This document shows positions 56,604 through 64,000 of a stretch of 64,000 nt of DNA, piece after piece. The notes beneath the pieces are model-generated. The model saw only the letters and a program-made list of their open reading frames with translations. It did no database searches and was not told where the DNA came from. Where the stretch lies: NCBI GenBank assembly GCA_041402045.1, contig JAWKSZ010000039.1, forward strand, positions 9,047-73,046, in the 5' to 3' direction. The translations under genes and the position numbers were made by a program. Position 1 is the stretch's first letter. Every line of letters begins with the position of its first letter. The DNA is from JAGQRJ01 sp041402045 (GTDB lineage: Bacteria > Planctomycetota > J058).

Positions 56604-57377
56604 TCAGCTCCCCCGAGCGACGCCCAGCGAACGGTAGCGCGCGCGCAGGTCCTCCGGCAGCTCGTGCACGTAGAGGTCGAGCTGGGGCAGGTAGCCCAGG
56701 AGGTCCGCCAGGCGCAGGATCCCGATCTCGGTCTTGGCGTCGGGGATCTCGCCGCGGCGGCAGGCGGCGACCGCGTCGCCCAGGTCGCGGCTGACCATGC
56801 GCGTGCCCTGCTCCTGCACCGAGCCGTCGCCGACGGCCTCGCCGCGGGTGGTGGGGTCGACCTCGACCGCGACCAGGTAGACCTTCTCGTCGGTCACGCC
56901 GGGGGAGGGGAAGAACCCGCCCTGGCCCAGGGCCTGCGCGGCGTCGGGGGCCACGCGGTAGCCGGCCTCCTCGTGGGCCTCGATCGCGCCGCGGCGGAGC
57001 ACGCCCTCCCAGTCGTGGTCGGTCTCCTCGAGCACCCCGGCCACGATCTCGCCGATCGTGTCGAAGGGCGCGGGGTCCTTGAACGGGAGCTCGTCCTGCT
57101 TGTGGCGGCGCAGCCAGATCGGGGGCCGGGTGCCCTCGCGGTAGTGCACGATCGGGCGCCCGCTCTCGGGGTGCCGCGAGTAGAGCACCACCGCCACCGC
57201 GTCGACGTGGCGCCGGCTGAGCACGTCGCAGCGATACGTGTCCGAGGTCCTGCCGTCGGTGAAGGTGTTCCTCAGCACGAAGCGCTTGACCCGGAGGAAG
57301 CCCTCGTCGCAGCGCGAGGTCGCGGTCTCGTCGGCGACGAGCGCGATCTCGCGCACCATGGGTTCGGACTCGCTCAC
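56604..57377 (-). CDS. Nudix hydrolase, probably NAD- or ADP-ribose-related
   Basis: 257 residues from a GTG that overlaps the nicotinamidase stop. The Nudix box is visible around RRGAIEAHEEAGYRV, with the E-x3-E-E-x-G core (EAHEEAG). Upstream segments VLRNTFTDGRTSDTYRCDVL and HVDAVAVVLYS resemble ADP-ribose pyrophosphatases. As third gene of an NAD salvage run it probably cleaves ADP-ribose or a related nucleotide. The substrate is inferred from context. Confidence 0.85.
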   Translation of the reverse strand: MSESEPMVREIALVADETATSRCDEGFLRVKRFVLRNTFTDGRTSDTYRCDVLSRRHVDAVAVVLYSRHPESGRPIVHYREGTRPPIWLRRHKQDELPFKDPAPFDTIGEIVAGVLEETDHDWEGVLRRGAIEAHEEAGYRVAPDAAQALGQGGFFPSPGVTDEKVYLVAVEVDPTTRGEAVGDGSVQEQGTRMVSRDLGDAVAACRRGEIPDAKTEIGILRLADLLGYLPQLDLYVHELPEDLRARYRSLGVARGS

Positions 57378-57979
57378 GCGCGCGCGACCTCCAGGCTCTC
57401 GAGCAGCTCGGCGGTGGTGGTCAGGGTCGCGCCCTTGGCGGTCAGCTCGGCCAGGGCCTCGCGCCCGCCCTCGGGGGTGATCGGCCAGATCGCGTCCTGG
57501 ACCAGGCGCACGGCGTAGCCGCGCTCGAGCAGCCCCAGGGCCGCCTGCTTCACGCACACCTCGGTCACCACCCCGAACACCGCGACCGTGTCGGCGCCGG
57601 CGCGCTCGAACACCGCCGGGGCGTGGGGGTTGCTGAACACCGAGAACGTCTGCTTCTCGAGCACGACGTGGGCGCTGCGCGGGTCGGGGAGCGAGGCCGC
57701 GGGGTCGCTCGGGACCACGACCTCGCGCCCGGTGACCGTCTCCTGGACCTTGGCCTGCCCCGGGGTGCCGACCACGGCGTGGGGCGGCCAGTCCTGGAAC
57801 TCGGGGTCGTCGGCGGGGTGCGCGTCGACGCAGGAGACCAGCGGGACGCCGGCGGCGTGGGCGCCGGTGACCAGGCGCTGGAGGTTGGGCTTGATCGCCT
57901 CGGCGCCCTCGGCGTAGAGGCCGCCGCCGCGCTCGACGAAGTCGCGCTGGGTGTCGACGTCCAGGAAGATCAGGCTCAC
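57374..57979 (-). CDS. pncA: Nicotinamidase (isochorismatase-like hydrolase)
   Basis: 201 residues from a GTG with GAGGAG upstream, overlapping the pncB stop. The catalytic set of the family is present: D9 (LDVDTQRDF), K110 (VVLEKQTFSVF) and C143 (GVVTEVCVKQA), with metal-site candidates D53 and H55 (CVDAHP). It would convert nicotinamide to nicotinate, the substrate of the enzyme encoded just upstream. The assignment rests on motifs plus the pncB neighbour. Confidence 0.92.
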   Translation of the reverse strand: MSLIFLDVDTQRDFVERGGGLYAEGAEAIKPNLQRLVTGAHAAGVPLVSCVDAHPADDPEFQDWPPHAVVGTPGQAKVQETVTGREVVVPSDPAASLPDPRSAHVVLEKQTFSVFSNPHAPAVFERAGADTVAVFGVVTEVCVKQAALGLLERGYAVRLVQDAIWPITPEGGREALAELTAKGATLTTTAELLESLEVARA

Positions 57980-59328
57980 GGGTCGCTCCTCTCGCTGGGG
58001 GTCAGGCTCCGCGCCTCGGCCGCGCGGCGCGCGTCCTCGGCCAGCGCCACGAGCGCTGGGGTGCGGGTCACGGGGTAAGGGTCGGGGGCCGCGAGCCGAC
58101 GCACGCCGGCGGGCAGCGCGGCCAGGGCCTCGCGGCAGCGCGCGCGGACCTCGGCCAGGGGCGGGTGCGGGCGCAGGAGCTGGCCCTCGCTCAGCGCGCG
58201 CTCGAGCAGCGGGCGCCCGGCGGGGGCGGGCTCGTCGGCGAGGGCCAGCACGTCGCCGGCCTCGCCGCGGTAGACCTGCTTGGCGCCGGGCCAGGAGCGC
58301 TTGCCGTCGGCGAGCTTGACCGGGTGCCAGGTCTCCCGGGCGTCGTGCACGGCGACGAGCTTGTAGACCCCGCCCAGGGCGGGGAGGTCCTTGGAGGTCG
58401 CGAGCGCCGTGCCCACGCCGTAGACGTCGATCGGCGCGCCCGCGGCCTCGAGCTCGGCGATCCGGTCTTCGTCCAGGTCGCTCGAGGCCACGATCTTGAT
58501 CTCGGGGCGCCCGCCGGCGTCGAAGACCGCGCGCACCTCGCGGGCGAGCTCGCCCAGGTCCCCGGAGTCGAGGCGCACCGCCTGGCAGGGCAGGCCCTCG
58601 GCCACGATCCGCCGCGCGGCGGCGACGGTGTCGTAGGTGTCGATCAGGAGCGTGGTGTGCTCGGGGAACGCGTCGGCGTAGCGGCGGAAGGCCTCGTCCT
58701 CCTCGGCGAACTGCATGACCCAGGCGTGGGCGAAGGTCCCGGCCACCGGGACGCCGAAGCGCAGGCCGGCCTCGACGTTGCTCGTGCCCGCGGCCCCCGC
58801 CAGGTACGCCGCGCGGGCGGCGAGCTCCCCGGCCTCGGGGCCGTGGGCGCGGCGGGTGCCGAACTCCCAGAAGGCCTTCTCCCCCGCGGCCTCGGCGACC
58901 CGCGCGGCCTTGCTGGCGATCAGCGTCTGGAAGTTGATCGTGGCCAGGAGCCGGGTCTCGACGAGCTGGGCGACCAGCGCCGGCGCGCGCAGACGCAGCA
59001 GCGGCTCGTAGGGGAACACCGGCGTGCCCTCGGGCACCGCCCACACCTCGCCCTCGAAGGAGAGCTCGGACAGGGCGTCGAAGTAGCCGGGGTCGGTGTC
59101 GCGGAACACCGTCAGCCCGCGCAGGTAGGCGAGCTGCTCGGGGGTGAAGCGCAGCCCGCGCAGGTAGTCCAGGGCCTGCTCCAGCCCGGCGGCCACCCAA
59201 TAGCCGCGGCGCGGGTGCAGGCGGCGGGTGAACAGCTCGAAGGTGACCTCGCGCTCGATCCCCGCGCGCCACAGCGCGGCGCCCATGGTGAGCTGGTAGA
59301 GGTCGGTCTGTAGCGCGCTCGCGTTCAC
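57976..59328 (-). CDS. pncB: Nicotinate phosphoribosyltransferase
   Basis: 450 residues from a GTG with GGAAAGGA upstream. Typical features include the N-terminal TDLYQLTMGAALW, the central EFGTRRAHGPEAG, AVRLDSGDLGELAREVR and the late YGVGTALATSKD, in the expected order. It makes nicotinate mononucleotide from nicotinate and PRPP with ATP. Both downstream genes overlap stop-to-start (GTGA), so the three form a tight salvage operon. No riboswitch or NrtR-type operator is apparent. Confidence 0.96.
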   Translation of the reverse strand: MNASALQTDLYQLTMGAALWRAGIEREVTFELFTRRLHPRRGYWVAAGLEQALDYLRGLRFTPEQLAYLRGLTVFRDTDPGYFDALSELSFEGEVWAVPEGTPVFPYEPLLRLRAPALVAQLVETRLLATINFQTLIASKAARVAEAAGEKAFWEFGTRRAHGPEAGELAARAAYLAGAAGTSNVEAGLRFGVPVAGTFAHAWVMQFAEEDEAFRRYADAFPEHTTLLIDTYDTVAAARRIVAEGLPCQAVRLDSGDLGELAREVRAVFDAGGRPEIKIVASSDLDEDRIAELEAAGAPIDVYGVGTALATSKDLPALGGVYKLVAVHDARETWHPVKLADGKRSWPGAKQVYRGEAGDVLALADEPAPAGRPLLERALSEGQLLRPHPPLAEVRARCREALAALPAGVRRLAAPDPYPVTRTPALVALAEDARRAAEARSLTPSERSDP

Positions 59329-59346
59329 GCCCGTGCTGTCCTTTCC

Positions 59347-59361
59347 GGGGTCCCAGACCCC
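59347..59361. terminator. Short hairpin between the FHA gene and pncB
   Basis: GGGGTC, loop CCA, GACCCC. It is related to the hairpins at 20337 and 20390. It lies after the FHA stop and before the pncB ribosome site on the minus strand, so it may end FHA transcripts. The stem is only six base pairs. Confidence 0.35.
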
Positions 59362-59409
59362 CCTCGCGTGAGGGCAAGAACGCCGCGTGGGGAGCGATCT
59401 TTCAGGGGA

Positions 59410-60753
59410 TCACTTCAGCTTGCGCCAGCAGCCGGGGCAGGTCGAGGCCTTGGGCGAGACGGCGATCCCGCAGCCAGGGCACTCGAACTCGACGCCCGAG
59501 AGCTCGCTCTCCTCGGCCACCGCCGCCGGGCGGGCGATCGGGGCCGTGGGGACGCTGTGGGTGGGGCCCGGGGCGATCGGCGCCGAGGGCGGCGAGGGCG
59601 GGCGCGGACCGACCCAGGCCGGCGGGGGGTTGTCGTCGGTCTCGAGCAGGCCCTGCTCCGGGGAGTGGCAGCGGTCGCACTCGTCCTCGGTCTGGCGGTG
59701 CCGCGAGCAGAGCCGCTTGTGGCACCCGATGCACACGAAGAAGTCCGCGGCGCTGAGCGGCGCCGAGCAGCGCTCGCAGGGGATCGCCTTGGGCGCCTCG
59801 GCCTCGATCGGGCCCTCGACGCTGTCGGAGAAGATCGGGACCGTCTCCTCCTCGTCGGGCCGGCGCGGCGGGGTCGGCGCCTGGGGCGGGCGGGCGGTGG
59901 AGGAGATCGTGGGCACGTAGCCGCCCTGGCCCTGCTGGCCCCCGGGCGGGGCGGGGGCGTTGGGGCGGGGGAAGGCGTTGCTGCCCGAGCTGGCCATGCG
60001 GCCCGAGCCCGAGCGCTCGAGGCGCTGGGAGTCCGAGCGCGCGAGGGCCTCGGCGGCGGCCTGGGCCAGGCGCGAGGAGCTCGCGTTCATGCGGCCCGAC
60101 CCGGAGGCGTCCGGCGGGCGCACCCCCGGCGGCGCGGTGGGCGCGGCGCTGGTGTAGAGGTGCAGGTCCGGCACCCGCAGCTCGGGCTCGCTCTGGGAGC
60201 CGACGCTGGCGGCGACCGGCGGCGGGCCGAAGGGGTCGTGCCCGGGAGGCGGGGGGAACCCGTGCTGAGGCGCCGGCGCCGAGGCCGGGCGCTGGCCGCA
60301 GGGCTTGCACACCCGCTGGCGGAAGTCGATACAGCGCAGGCAGAAGCGCTGCTGGCAGGTGGGGCAGGTGAAGTGCCGCTTGTAGACCGGGTCCTGGCAG
60401 CCCGGGCACTTGAGAATGTCCCGGTCCAGGTAGAAGCGGAGCTGGGGCCCGGTGCGGCCCTGGCGGTCGCGGCCGAGGGTGATCACGTCCCCGGTGGTCA
60501 GGGGCACGGGGTCGACCACGCGCACGTCGTTCTTGAAGGTCCCGAGCTTGCTCCCGGTGTCGGCGAGGGTGAACTGCTCGCCGCCGACCCACGTGATCTG
60601 GGCGTGGTGCCCCGAGGCATACAGGTCCGCGTACGGGTCGACCTGGATCTCGCACCCGGGTTGGCGACCCATGCGCACGACGTTCGAGGTACAGACCTCG
60701 ATCTCGCCCTGCTTGGCGCCACTCACGTGGTAAATGAAGATCCGCGAACCCAC
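59410..60753 (-). CDS. FHA-domain protein with three Cys-rich (zinc) modules
   Basis: 447 residues from a GTG. The N-terminal FHA domain (1-105) has VRMGRQPGCEIQV, SGHHAQITW and TGSKLGTFKND, the residues that bind phosphothreonine. Cys-rich modules follow: CPGC to CKPCG (about 115-150), CERC to CDRC (about 330-365, B-box-like with CSRHRQ) and CPGC to CPGC at the C-terminus (about 425-440). Between them lies a long Pro/Ser/Gly-rich stretch with SGSGRM repeats. It is probably a cytoplasmic reader of Ser/Thr kinase signals, and several such kinases are encoded in this window. It is divergent from the methyltransferase gene. Confidence 0.9.
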   Translation of the reverse strand: MGSRIFIYHVSGAKQGEIEVCTSNVVRMGRQPGCEIQVDPYADLYASGHHAQITWVGGEQFTLADTGSKLGTFKNDVRVVDPVPLTTGDVITLGRDRQGRTGPQLRFYLDRDILKCPGCQDPVYKRHFTCPTCQQRFCLRCIDFRQRVCKPCGQRPASAPAPQHGFPPPPGHDPFGPPPVAASVGSQSEPELRVPDLHLYTSAAPTAPPGVRPPDASGSGRMNASSSRLAQAAAEALARSDSQRLERSGSGRMASSGSNAFPRPNAPAPPGGQQGQGGYVPTISSTARPPQAPTPPRRPDEEETVPIFSDSVEGPIEAEAPKAIPCERCSAPLSAADFFVCIGCHKRLCSRHRQTEDECDRCHSPEQGLLETDDNPPPAWVGPRPPSPPSAPIAPGPTHSVPTAPIARPAAVAEESELSGVEFECPGCGIAVSPKASTCPGCWRKLK

Positions 60754-60773
60754 CGCTCCCTAGCCTCTCCCCA

Positions 60774-60779
60774 AGCCTA
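60774..60779 (-). promoter_or_regulatory. -10-like element TAGGCT for the FHA gene
   Basis: GCTAGGCTTGG on the minus strand ends 20 bases before the GTG at 60753. A second GGCTAGGG lies between it and the start. Confidence 0.35.
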
Positions 60780-60790
60780 GCCTTCCCGTA

Positions 60791-60811
60791 GCGGGTTTGC
60801 GAGCCACCCGC
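60791..60811. promoter_or_regulatory. Palindrome in the divergent promoter region
   Basis: GCGGGT (60791-60796) and ACCCGC (60806-60811) are separated by nine bases, between the two promoter candidates of the divergent FHA and homocysteine methyltransferase genes. It could be an operator; no regulator is implied. Confidence 0.25.
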
Positions 60812-60861
60812 AATCGCTAAATCCTTGCCCCTCGTGGCCCCGGCACCCCGCCGCGCGGCGT

Positions 60862-60867
60862 TACGAT
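60862..60867 (+). promoter_or_regulatory. -10-like element TACGAT
   Basis: GTTACGATCTC is identical in its first nine bases to the element before the gene at 25740. Here it lies 45 bases before the GTG at 60912, which has GGAGG. Confidence 0.4.
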
Positions 60868-60911
60868 CTCGGGCTTCGACGCCACGCTCGCTGGTTCGTC
60901 ACGGAGGTGCT

Positions 60912-62750
60912 GTGGGCAAGGACCGACTCTCGACCCTGCTGGGACCGGACGGGATCGCGGTGTGCGACGGCGCCATGGGCACCATGCTCTACGCCAAGGG
61001 CGTGTTCATTAACCGCTCCTTCGACGAGCTGAACCTCTCGCAGCCGGACCTGGTGCGCTCGGTGCACGAGGCCTACGTGGCCGCCGGCGCCGACGTGATC
61101 GAGACCAACACCTTCAGCGCCAACCGCTTCCGCCTCGCCGCCCACGGGCTCGAGGCCATGGTCGCCCAGATCAACACCGAGGCCGTGCGCCTCGCCCGGC
61201 TGGCGACCGAGGGCACGCAGACCCTGGTCGCGGGCTCCATGGGGCCCCTCGGGGTGCGGATCGAGCCCTGGGGCCCGACCTCGGTGGACGAGGCGCGGGG
61301 CGCCTTCGCCGAGCAAGCCCTGGCCCTGATCGAGGCCGGCGTCGACCTGATCATGCTCGAGACCTTTTCGCACCTCCCGGAGCTGCGGGCGGCGGTCGAG
61401 GCCGTGCGCAAGGTCAGCGCCGAGATCCCGGTGGTGGCCTCGGTCACGGTGACCGAGGAGGGCGCGACCCCCGAGGGCGTCGAGCCCGAGAGCTTCGCGC
61501 GGATCATGGACGAGTGGGACGTGGACGCGATCGGCGTCAACTGCAGCGTGGGCCCGGTCGCGACCTTCGAGGCGATCGAGGACATGCGCGGCGCGACCCG
61601 CAAGCCCATGTGCGCCATGCCCAACGCCGGCGCGCCGCGCGAGGTCGGCGGGCGCCTGATCTACTTGAGCTCCCCCGAGTTCCTCGCCTCCTACGCCCGG
61701 CGCTTCGTGAAGGCCGGGGTGCGGATCGTGGGCGGCTGCTGCGGCACCGGCCCCGAGCACATTCGCGCGATCAAGGACGCGGTGATCGCGGTGCGCCCCG
61801 AGGCCACCCGCCCCGCGCTGACCGCCGACGAGGTCGCCGAGCGCGCGCGCCCCGAGCAGCCCCTGGCGGAGAAGTCGCGGCTGGGCCAGGCCCTGGCCGA
61901 GAAGCGCTTCCCGGTGGTCGTGCAAATGGCCGCCGCCCGCGGCGCGAGCGCGCTCGCGGACGTCGAGTTCGCCCGCGGGCTGAAGGAGGCCGGGGTCGAG
62001 CTGCTCGCGATCTCCGAGGGCACCCAGCACGCGCGCATGCCCCCGCTGGCCACGGCCCAGATCCTCAGCCGCGAGGTCGGGGTCGAGTGCGTGATCGAGT
62101 ACGCCTGCCGCGAGCGCACGCTCATGCGCATGCAGTCGGAGCTGCTCGGCGCCCACGCGCTGGGGATCAAGAACCTGCTGCTCGTGACCGGCTCGTCGGC
62201 CTTGTCCGGCGACCCGCGCCAGGAGGCGGGGCCCGAGGTCGACTCGATCGGGCTCACGAACATGGTCCACCGCCTGAACCGCGGGCTCGACGTGGGCGGG
62301 AGCAGCCTCGCCGGGGCCACGGGGTTCGTGGTCGGCGTGCACTTCCACCCCTACGCCATGGACCTCGACCACGAGCTGCGGCGGGTCGCGTGGAAGGTGC
62401 AGGCGGGCGCCGAGTTCGCGCTGACCCCGCCGATCTACAACCTCGACGGCTTCCGCCGGGCCCACGCCCGGCTGGCCGCCCACGGCCTGCCGGTGATCGC
62501 CACCGTGACGCCCCTCGCCGGCTACCGCGACGCCGAGCACATGCGCCGGCTGAGCGGACCCGACGGCGTGCCCGACCCGATCCTCGAGCGCCTGCGCGAG
62601 GCCGAGCGCAGCGATAACGCGCGGGAGGTCGGGCGCGAGATCACGCGCCAGATCGTGGACGCCCTGCGCGACGAGGTGGCGGGGATCCAGATCCTCTCCA
62701 GCCGCAGCCTGAGCGACACCGTCGAGCTCGCGCGCTATGTCCGCGGCTGA
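60912..62750 (+). CDS. Bifunctional homocysteine S-methyltransferase / methylenetetrahydrofolate reductase-like protein
   Basis: 612 residues from a GTG after GGAGG. Residues 1-300 are a homocysteine S-methyltransferase barrel with zinc ligands C211 (NCSVGP), C276 and C277 (GGCCGTGPEHI). Residues 325-612 resemble methylenetetrahydrofolate reductase (CVIEYACRERTLMRMQSELL, WKVQAGAEFALTPPIYNLDG). Two positions normally acidic in that enzyme differ: the catalytic Glu near the domain start is Gln (VVVQMAAARG, Q338), and the GD of the TGDP/RGD segment is replaced in VTGSSALSGDP (426-435). The first half is probably active; the second may have a changed role. YitJ-like fusions show the same order. 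Confidence 0.9.
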   Translation: MGKDRLSTLLGPDGIAVCDGAMGTMLYAKGVFINRSFDELNLSQPDLVRSVHEAYVAAGADVIETNTFSANRFRLAAHGLEAMVAQINTEAVRLARLATEGTQTLVAGSMGPLGVRIEPWGPTSVDEARGAFAEQALALIEAGVDLIMLETFSHLPELRAAVEAVRKVSAEIPVVASVTVTEEGATPEGVEPESFARIMDEWDVDAIGVNCSVGPVATFEAIEDMRGATRKPMCAMPNAGAPREVGGRLIYLSSPEFLASYARRFVKAGVRIVGGCCGTGPEHIRAIKDAVIAVRPEATRPALTADEVAERARPEQPLAEKSRLGQALAEKRFPVVVQMAAARGASALADVEFARGLKEAGVELLAISEGTQHARMPPLATAQILSREVGVECVIEYACRERTLMRMQSELLGAHALGIKNLLLVTGSSALSGDPRQEAGPEVDSIGLTNMVHRLNRGLDVGGSSLAGATGFVVGVHFHPYAMDLDHELRRVAWKVQAGAEFALTPPIYNLDGFRRAHARLAAHGLPVIATVTPLAGYRDAEHMRRLSGPDGVPDPILERLREAERSDNAREVGREITRQIVDALRDEVAGIQILSSRSLSDTVELARYVRG

Positions 62751-63714
62751 GCCGCCGGCCTGGCTCGCCGCGCTGGTCGACCTGGCGCAGGTGCGCTGCG
62801 CGCTGCCGTTCCTCTACCACCGCGCCGCGTCGTCGGGGGACGCGACCCAGACCGCCCAGACCTTCTCCTACAAGTGGGCGCAGCACGACACCTTCAGCCG
62901 CCCCGAGTTCCGCCAGACTGCCGGGCGCTGGTATCAGGAGAAGTACGGCCCGCTGACCGAGGACGCGTGGTGGGACGCGCGCCCGCGGCGGCCGCGGGTG
63001 GTGGAGATCGGCCCGGGCTCGGGGATCTCGGCGGAGTTCCTCCTGGGGCCCCGGCTGAGCCAGCTCGACTACCTGGGGGTCGATATCTCGACCTCGATCG
63101 AGACCGCCGACGCCTGCCTGCGCGGGCTGGGGGGCGACCCCTGCTTCCTCCAGGCCGACTTCCTGCACGCGCCGCTGCGCCCGGGGTCCGCGGACCTCGT
63201 GCTCAGCGAGGGGGTCCTGCACCACACCGACGACACCCGCGCCGCGGTCGCCCGCGCCGCGGACCTGGTGGCCCCCGGCGGGCGCCTGGCGTTCTACGTC
63301 TACAAGCAGAAGGCGCCCTGCCGCGAGTTCACCGACGACCACGTGCGCGCGCAGGTGGCCGACCTCCCGCCGGAGGAGGCCTGGGCCAAGCTCCTGCCCC
63401 TGACCCAACTCGGCCGCGCGCTGGGGGAGCTCGGGGTCGAGGTCGAGGTGCCCGCGGACGTGGACGTGCTGGGGATCCCCGCCGGGACCCACGACGTGCA
63501 GCGCCTCTTCTACTACTCCGTGGTCAAGTGCTTCTACAACCCGGAGCTGACCCTGGAGGAGCTGAACCACGTCAACTTCGACTGGTTCACCCCCAAGAAC
63601 TGCCACCGCCACACCCCCGAGGAGGTGCGGAGCTGGTTCGCGGGCAGCGACTTCACGCTGACCTGGTTCCGCGTCGAGCCCTCGGGGATCACCGTCGTCG
63701 CCGACCGCGCGTAG
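62737..63714 (+). CDS. SAM-dependent class I methyltransferase
   Basis: 325 residues from an ATG that overlaps the end of the upstream gene by 14 bases. Residues 1-85 form an N-terminal extension with QTFSYKWAQHDTFSRPEF. The Rossmann core starts with VVEIGPGSGISAEFLL, then LGVDIS, DLVLSEGVLHHTDDTR and APGGRLAFYVYK, a normal class I pattern. The C-terminal part (LNHVNFDWFTPKNCHRHTPE) resembles the Methyltransf_11-type proteins found in sugar and lipid clusters. The acceptor is unknown. Overlap with a methyl-cycle enzyme suggests a link through S-adenosylhomocysteine recycling. Confidence 0.9.
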   Translation: MSAAEPPAWLAALVDLAQVRCALPFLYHRAASSGDATQTAQTFSYKWAQHDTFSRPEFRQTAGRWYQEKYGPLTEDAWWDARPRRPRVVEIGPGSGISAEFLLGPRLSQLDYLGVDISTSIETADACLRGLGGDPCFLQADFLHAPLRPGSADLVLSEGVLHHTDDTRAAVARAADLVAPGGRLAFYVYKQKAPCREFTDDHVRAQVADLPPEEAWAKLLPLTQLGRALGELGVEVEVPADVDVLGIPAGTHDVQRLFYYSVVKCFYNPELTLEELNHVNFDWFTPKNCHRHTPEEVRSWFAGSDFTLTWFRVEPSGITVVADRA

Positions 63715-63814
63715 CGCGGGTCTATCCCAGGAGTGTTCGGCACTTCGCGTGGCACGCGTCGTGCGCTACGGCGACGAGCGCGGAGCTCTTCTGCCGACGC
63801 TGTCCCCGCACAGC

Positions 63815-63871
63815 GTAGGGGCGGGGCTCGTCCCCGCCCGCGGACGTCGGGCAGCTTCCGCAGGGAAGGGG
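63815..63871. repeat. Dispersed GTAGGGGCGGGG hairpin element, copy 2
   Basis: GTAGGGGCGGGG, loop, CCCCGCCCGCGG and a tail with GCAGCTTCCGCAGGG match the copy at 21928-21984 in the same orientation. The region 63715-64000 has no gene on either strand. Confidence 0.6.
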
Positions 63872-63906
63872 CTCTGACCGTGTCGAGTGGGAGAGGGAGA
63901 GATTTA

Positions 63907-64000
63907 ACCACCGAGCTCCGCTGCTGAGGAACCGTCCTGCGGACGCGCTACCAAGAAGCACCGAAGGCACCGAGCTCCGCTCGGTCGCTCCCTTCGCGGC
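63907..64000. repeat. Half of a CACCGA-type repeat at the window edge
   Basis: AACCACCGAGCTCCGC and, 60 bases later, AAGCACCGAAGGCACCGAG with CTCCGC follow the same logic as the CGCCAAGG arms (short repeats ending in CTCCGC). A possible partner arm would lie beyond base 64000. Confidence 0.45.

Noticed and set aside
60780..60911. SAM riboswitch before the homocysteine methyltransferase gene
   Set aside because: The leader after the -10-like element is only about 45 bases and shows none of the paired elements of known SAM riboswitches.

Overview
The window is one chromosome segment of a very GC-rich bacterium; codons end almost always in G or C, and GTG starts are common. The content points most to a Planctomycetota-like organism with very high GC, with Myxococcota as the main alternative. 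It carries large Ser/Thr kinases with a single membrane segment and long C-terminal domains, and a GldF/GldG-type fused exporter followed by a DUF4340 protein. It also carries a PATAN (DUF4388)-TPR protein, three sigma-54 activators, a DUF4266-DUF3570-ApbE cluster and many dispersed palindromic intergenic repeats. There is no rRNA, and I recognised no tRNA, CRISPR array, prophage or insertion-sequence transposase. The taxonomic call is an inference; no marker gene was compared.

Layout. Bases 1-9648 hold a plus-strand operon-like run: ABC ATPase, fused ABC-2 permease/GldG-like protein, DUF4340-TPR protein, DUF2752 membrane protein, PHP-type lipoprotein and an unknown protein, mostly joined by 4-base ATGA/GTGA overlaps. 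Bases 9655-17150 hold a TetR remnant, a double PhnB/VOC protein, a PATAN-TPR protein, DUF309 and Rieske oxygenase genes, small lipoproteins, an acyltransferase and a double universal stress protein. Bases 17514-20332 hold a histidine kinase and an NtrC-type regulator. Bases 20333-22403 are non-coding: two strong hairpins, a 1.4 kb tandem array and a degraded RND-pump fragment. Bases 22404-25465 (minus) hold the ApbE, thioredoxin, DUF3570 and DUF4266 cluster. Bases 25740-32127 hold a secreted unknown protein, a frameshifted membrane protein of glycosyltransferase type, a second kinase/regulator pair and an FAD oxidoreductase. Bases 32303-35901 hold a beta-barrel protein, a LysM-PrcB lipoprotein and MscL. 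Bases 36110-43885 hold two tandem paralogous kinases, both with frame breaks. Bases 44280-46702 hold a pseudouridine synthase and a serine carboxypeptidase. Bases 47393-53368 hold a kinase, a GAF-type sigma-54 activator and a tyrosine-phosphatase-like protein in one run. Bases 54156-56332 hold two secreted unknowns. Bases 56604-59328 are an NAD salvage operon (pncB, pncA, Nudix). Bases 59410-63714 hold an FHA/zinc-ribbon protein, a two-domain homocysteine methyltransferase/MTHFR-like enzyme and a methyltransferase.

How the genes work together. Signalling dominates: two kinase/NtrC pairs, one GAF-coupled sigma-54 activator beside a Ser/Thr kinase and a phosphatase, two more Ser/Thr kinases and an FHA reader. 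The most interesting gene set is DUF4266-DUF3570-thioredoxin-ApbE. It looks like an envelope redox module in which ApbE could flavinylate the barrel protein, which carries a DYVSSAS stretch resembling FMN-attachment motifs. The most interesting non-coding signal is a family of four intergenic elements of 159-209 bp bounded by 34-bp inverted repeats (two with perfect arms). One is nested inside a second, 58-bp inverted repeat that matches at 57 of 58 positions.

Promoters. A recurring hexamer of form TAnnnT, usually followed by C or G, sits upstream of many starts. In three cases it lies only 6-7 bases before the start codon, which suggests leaderless transcripts.
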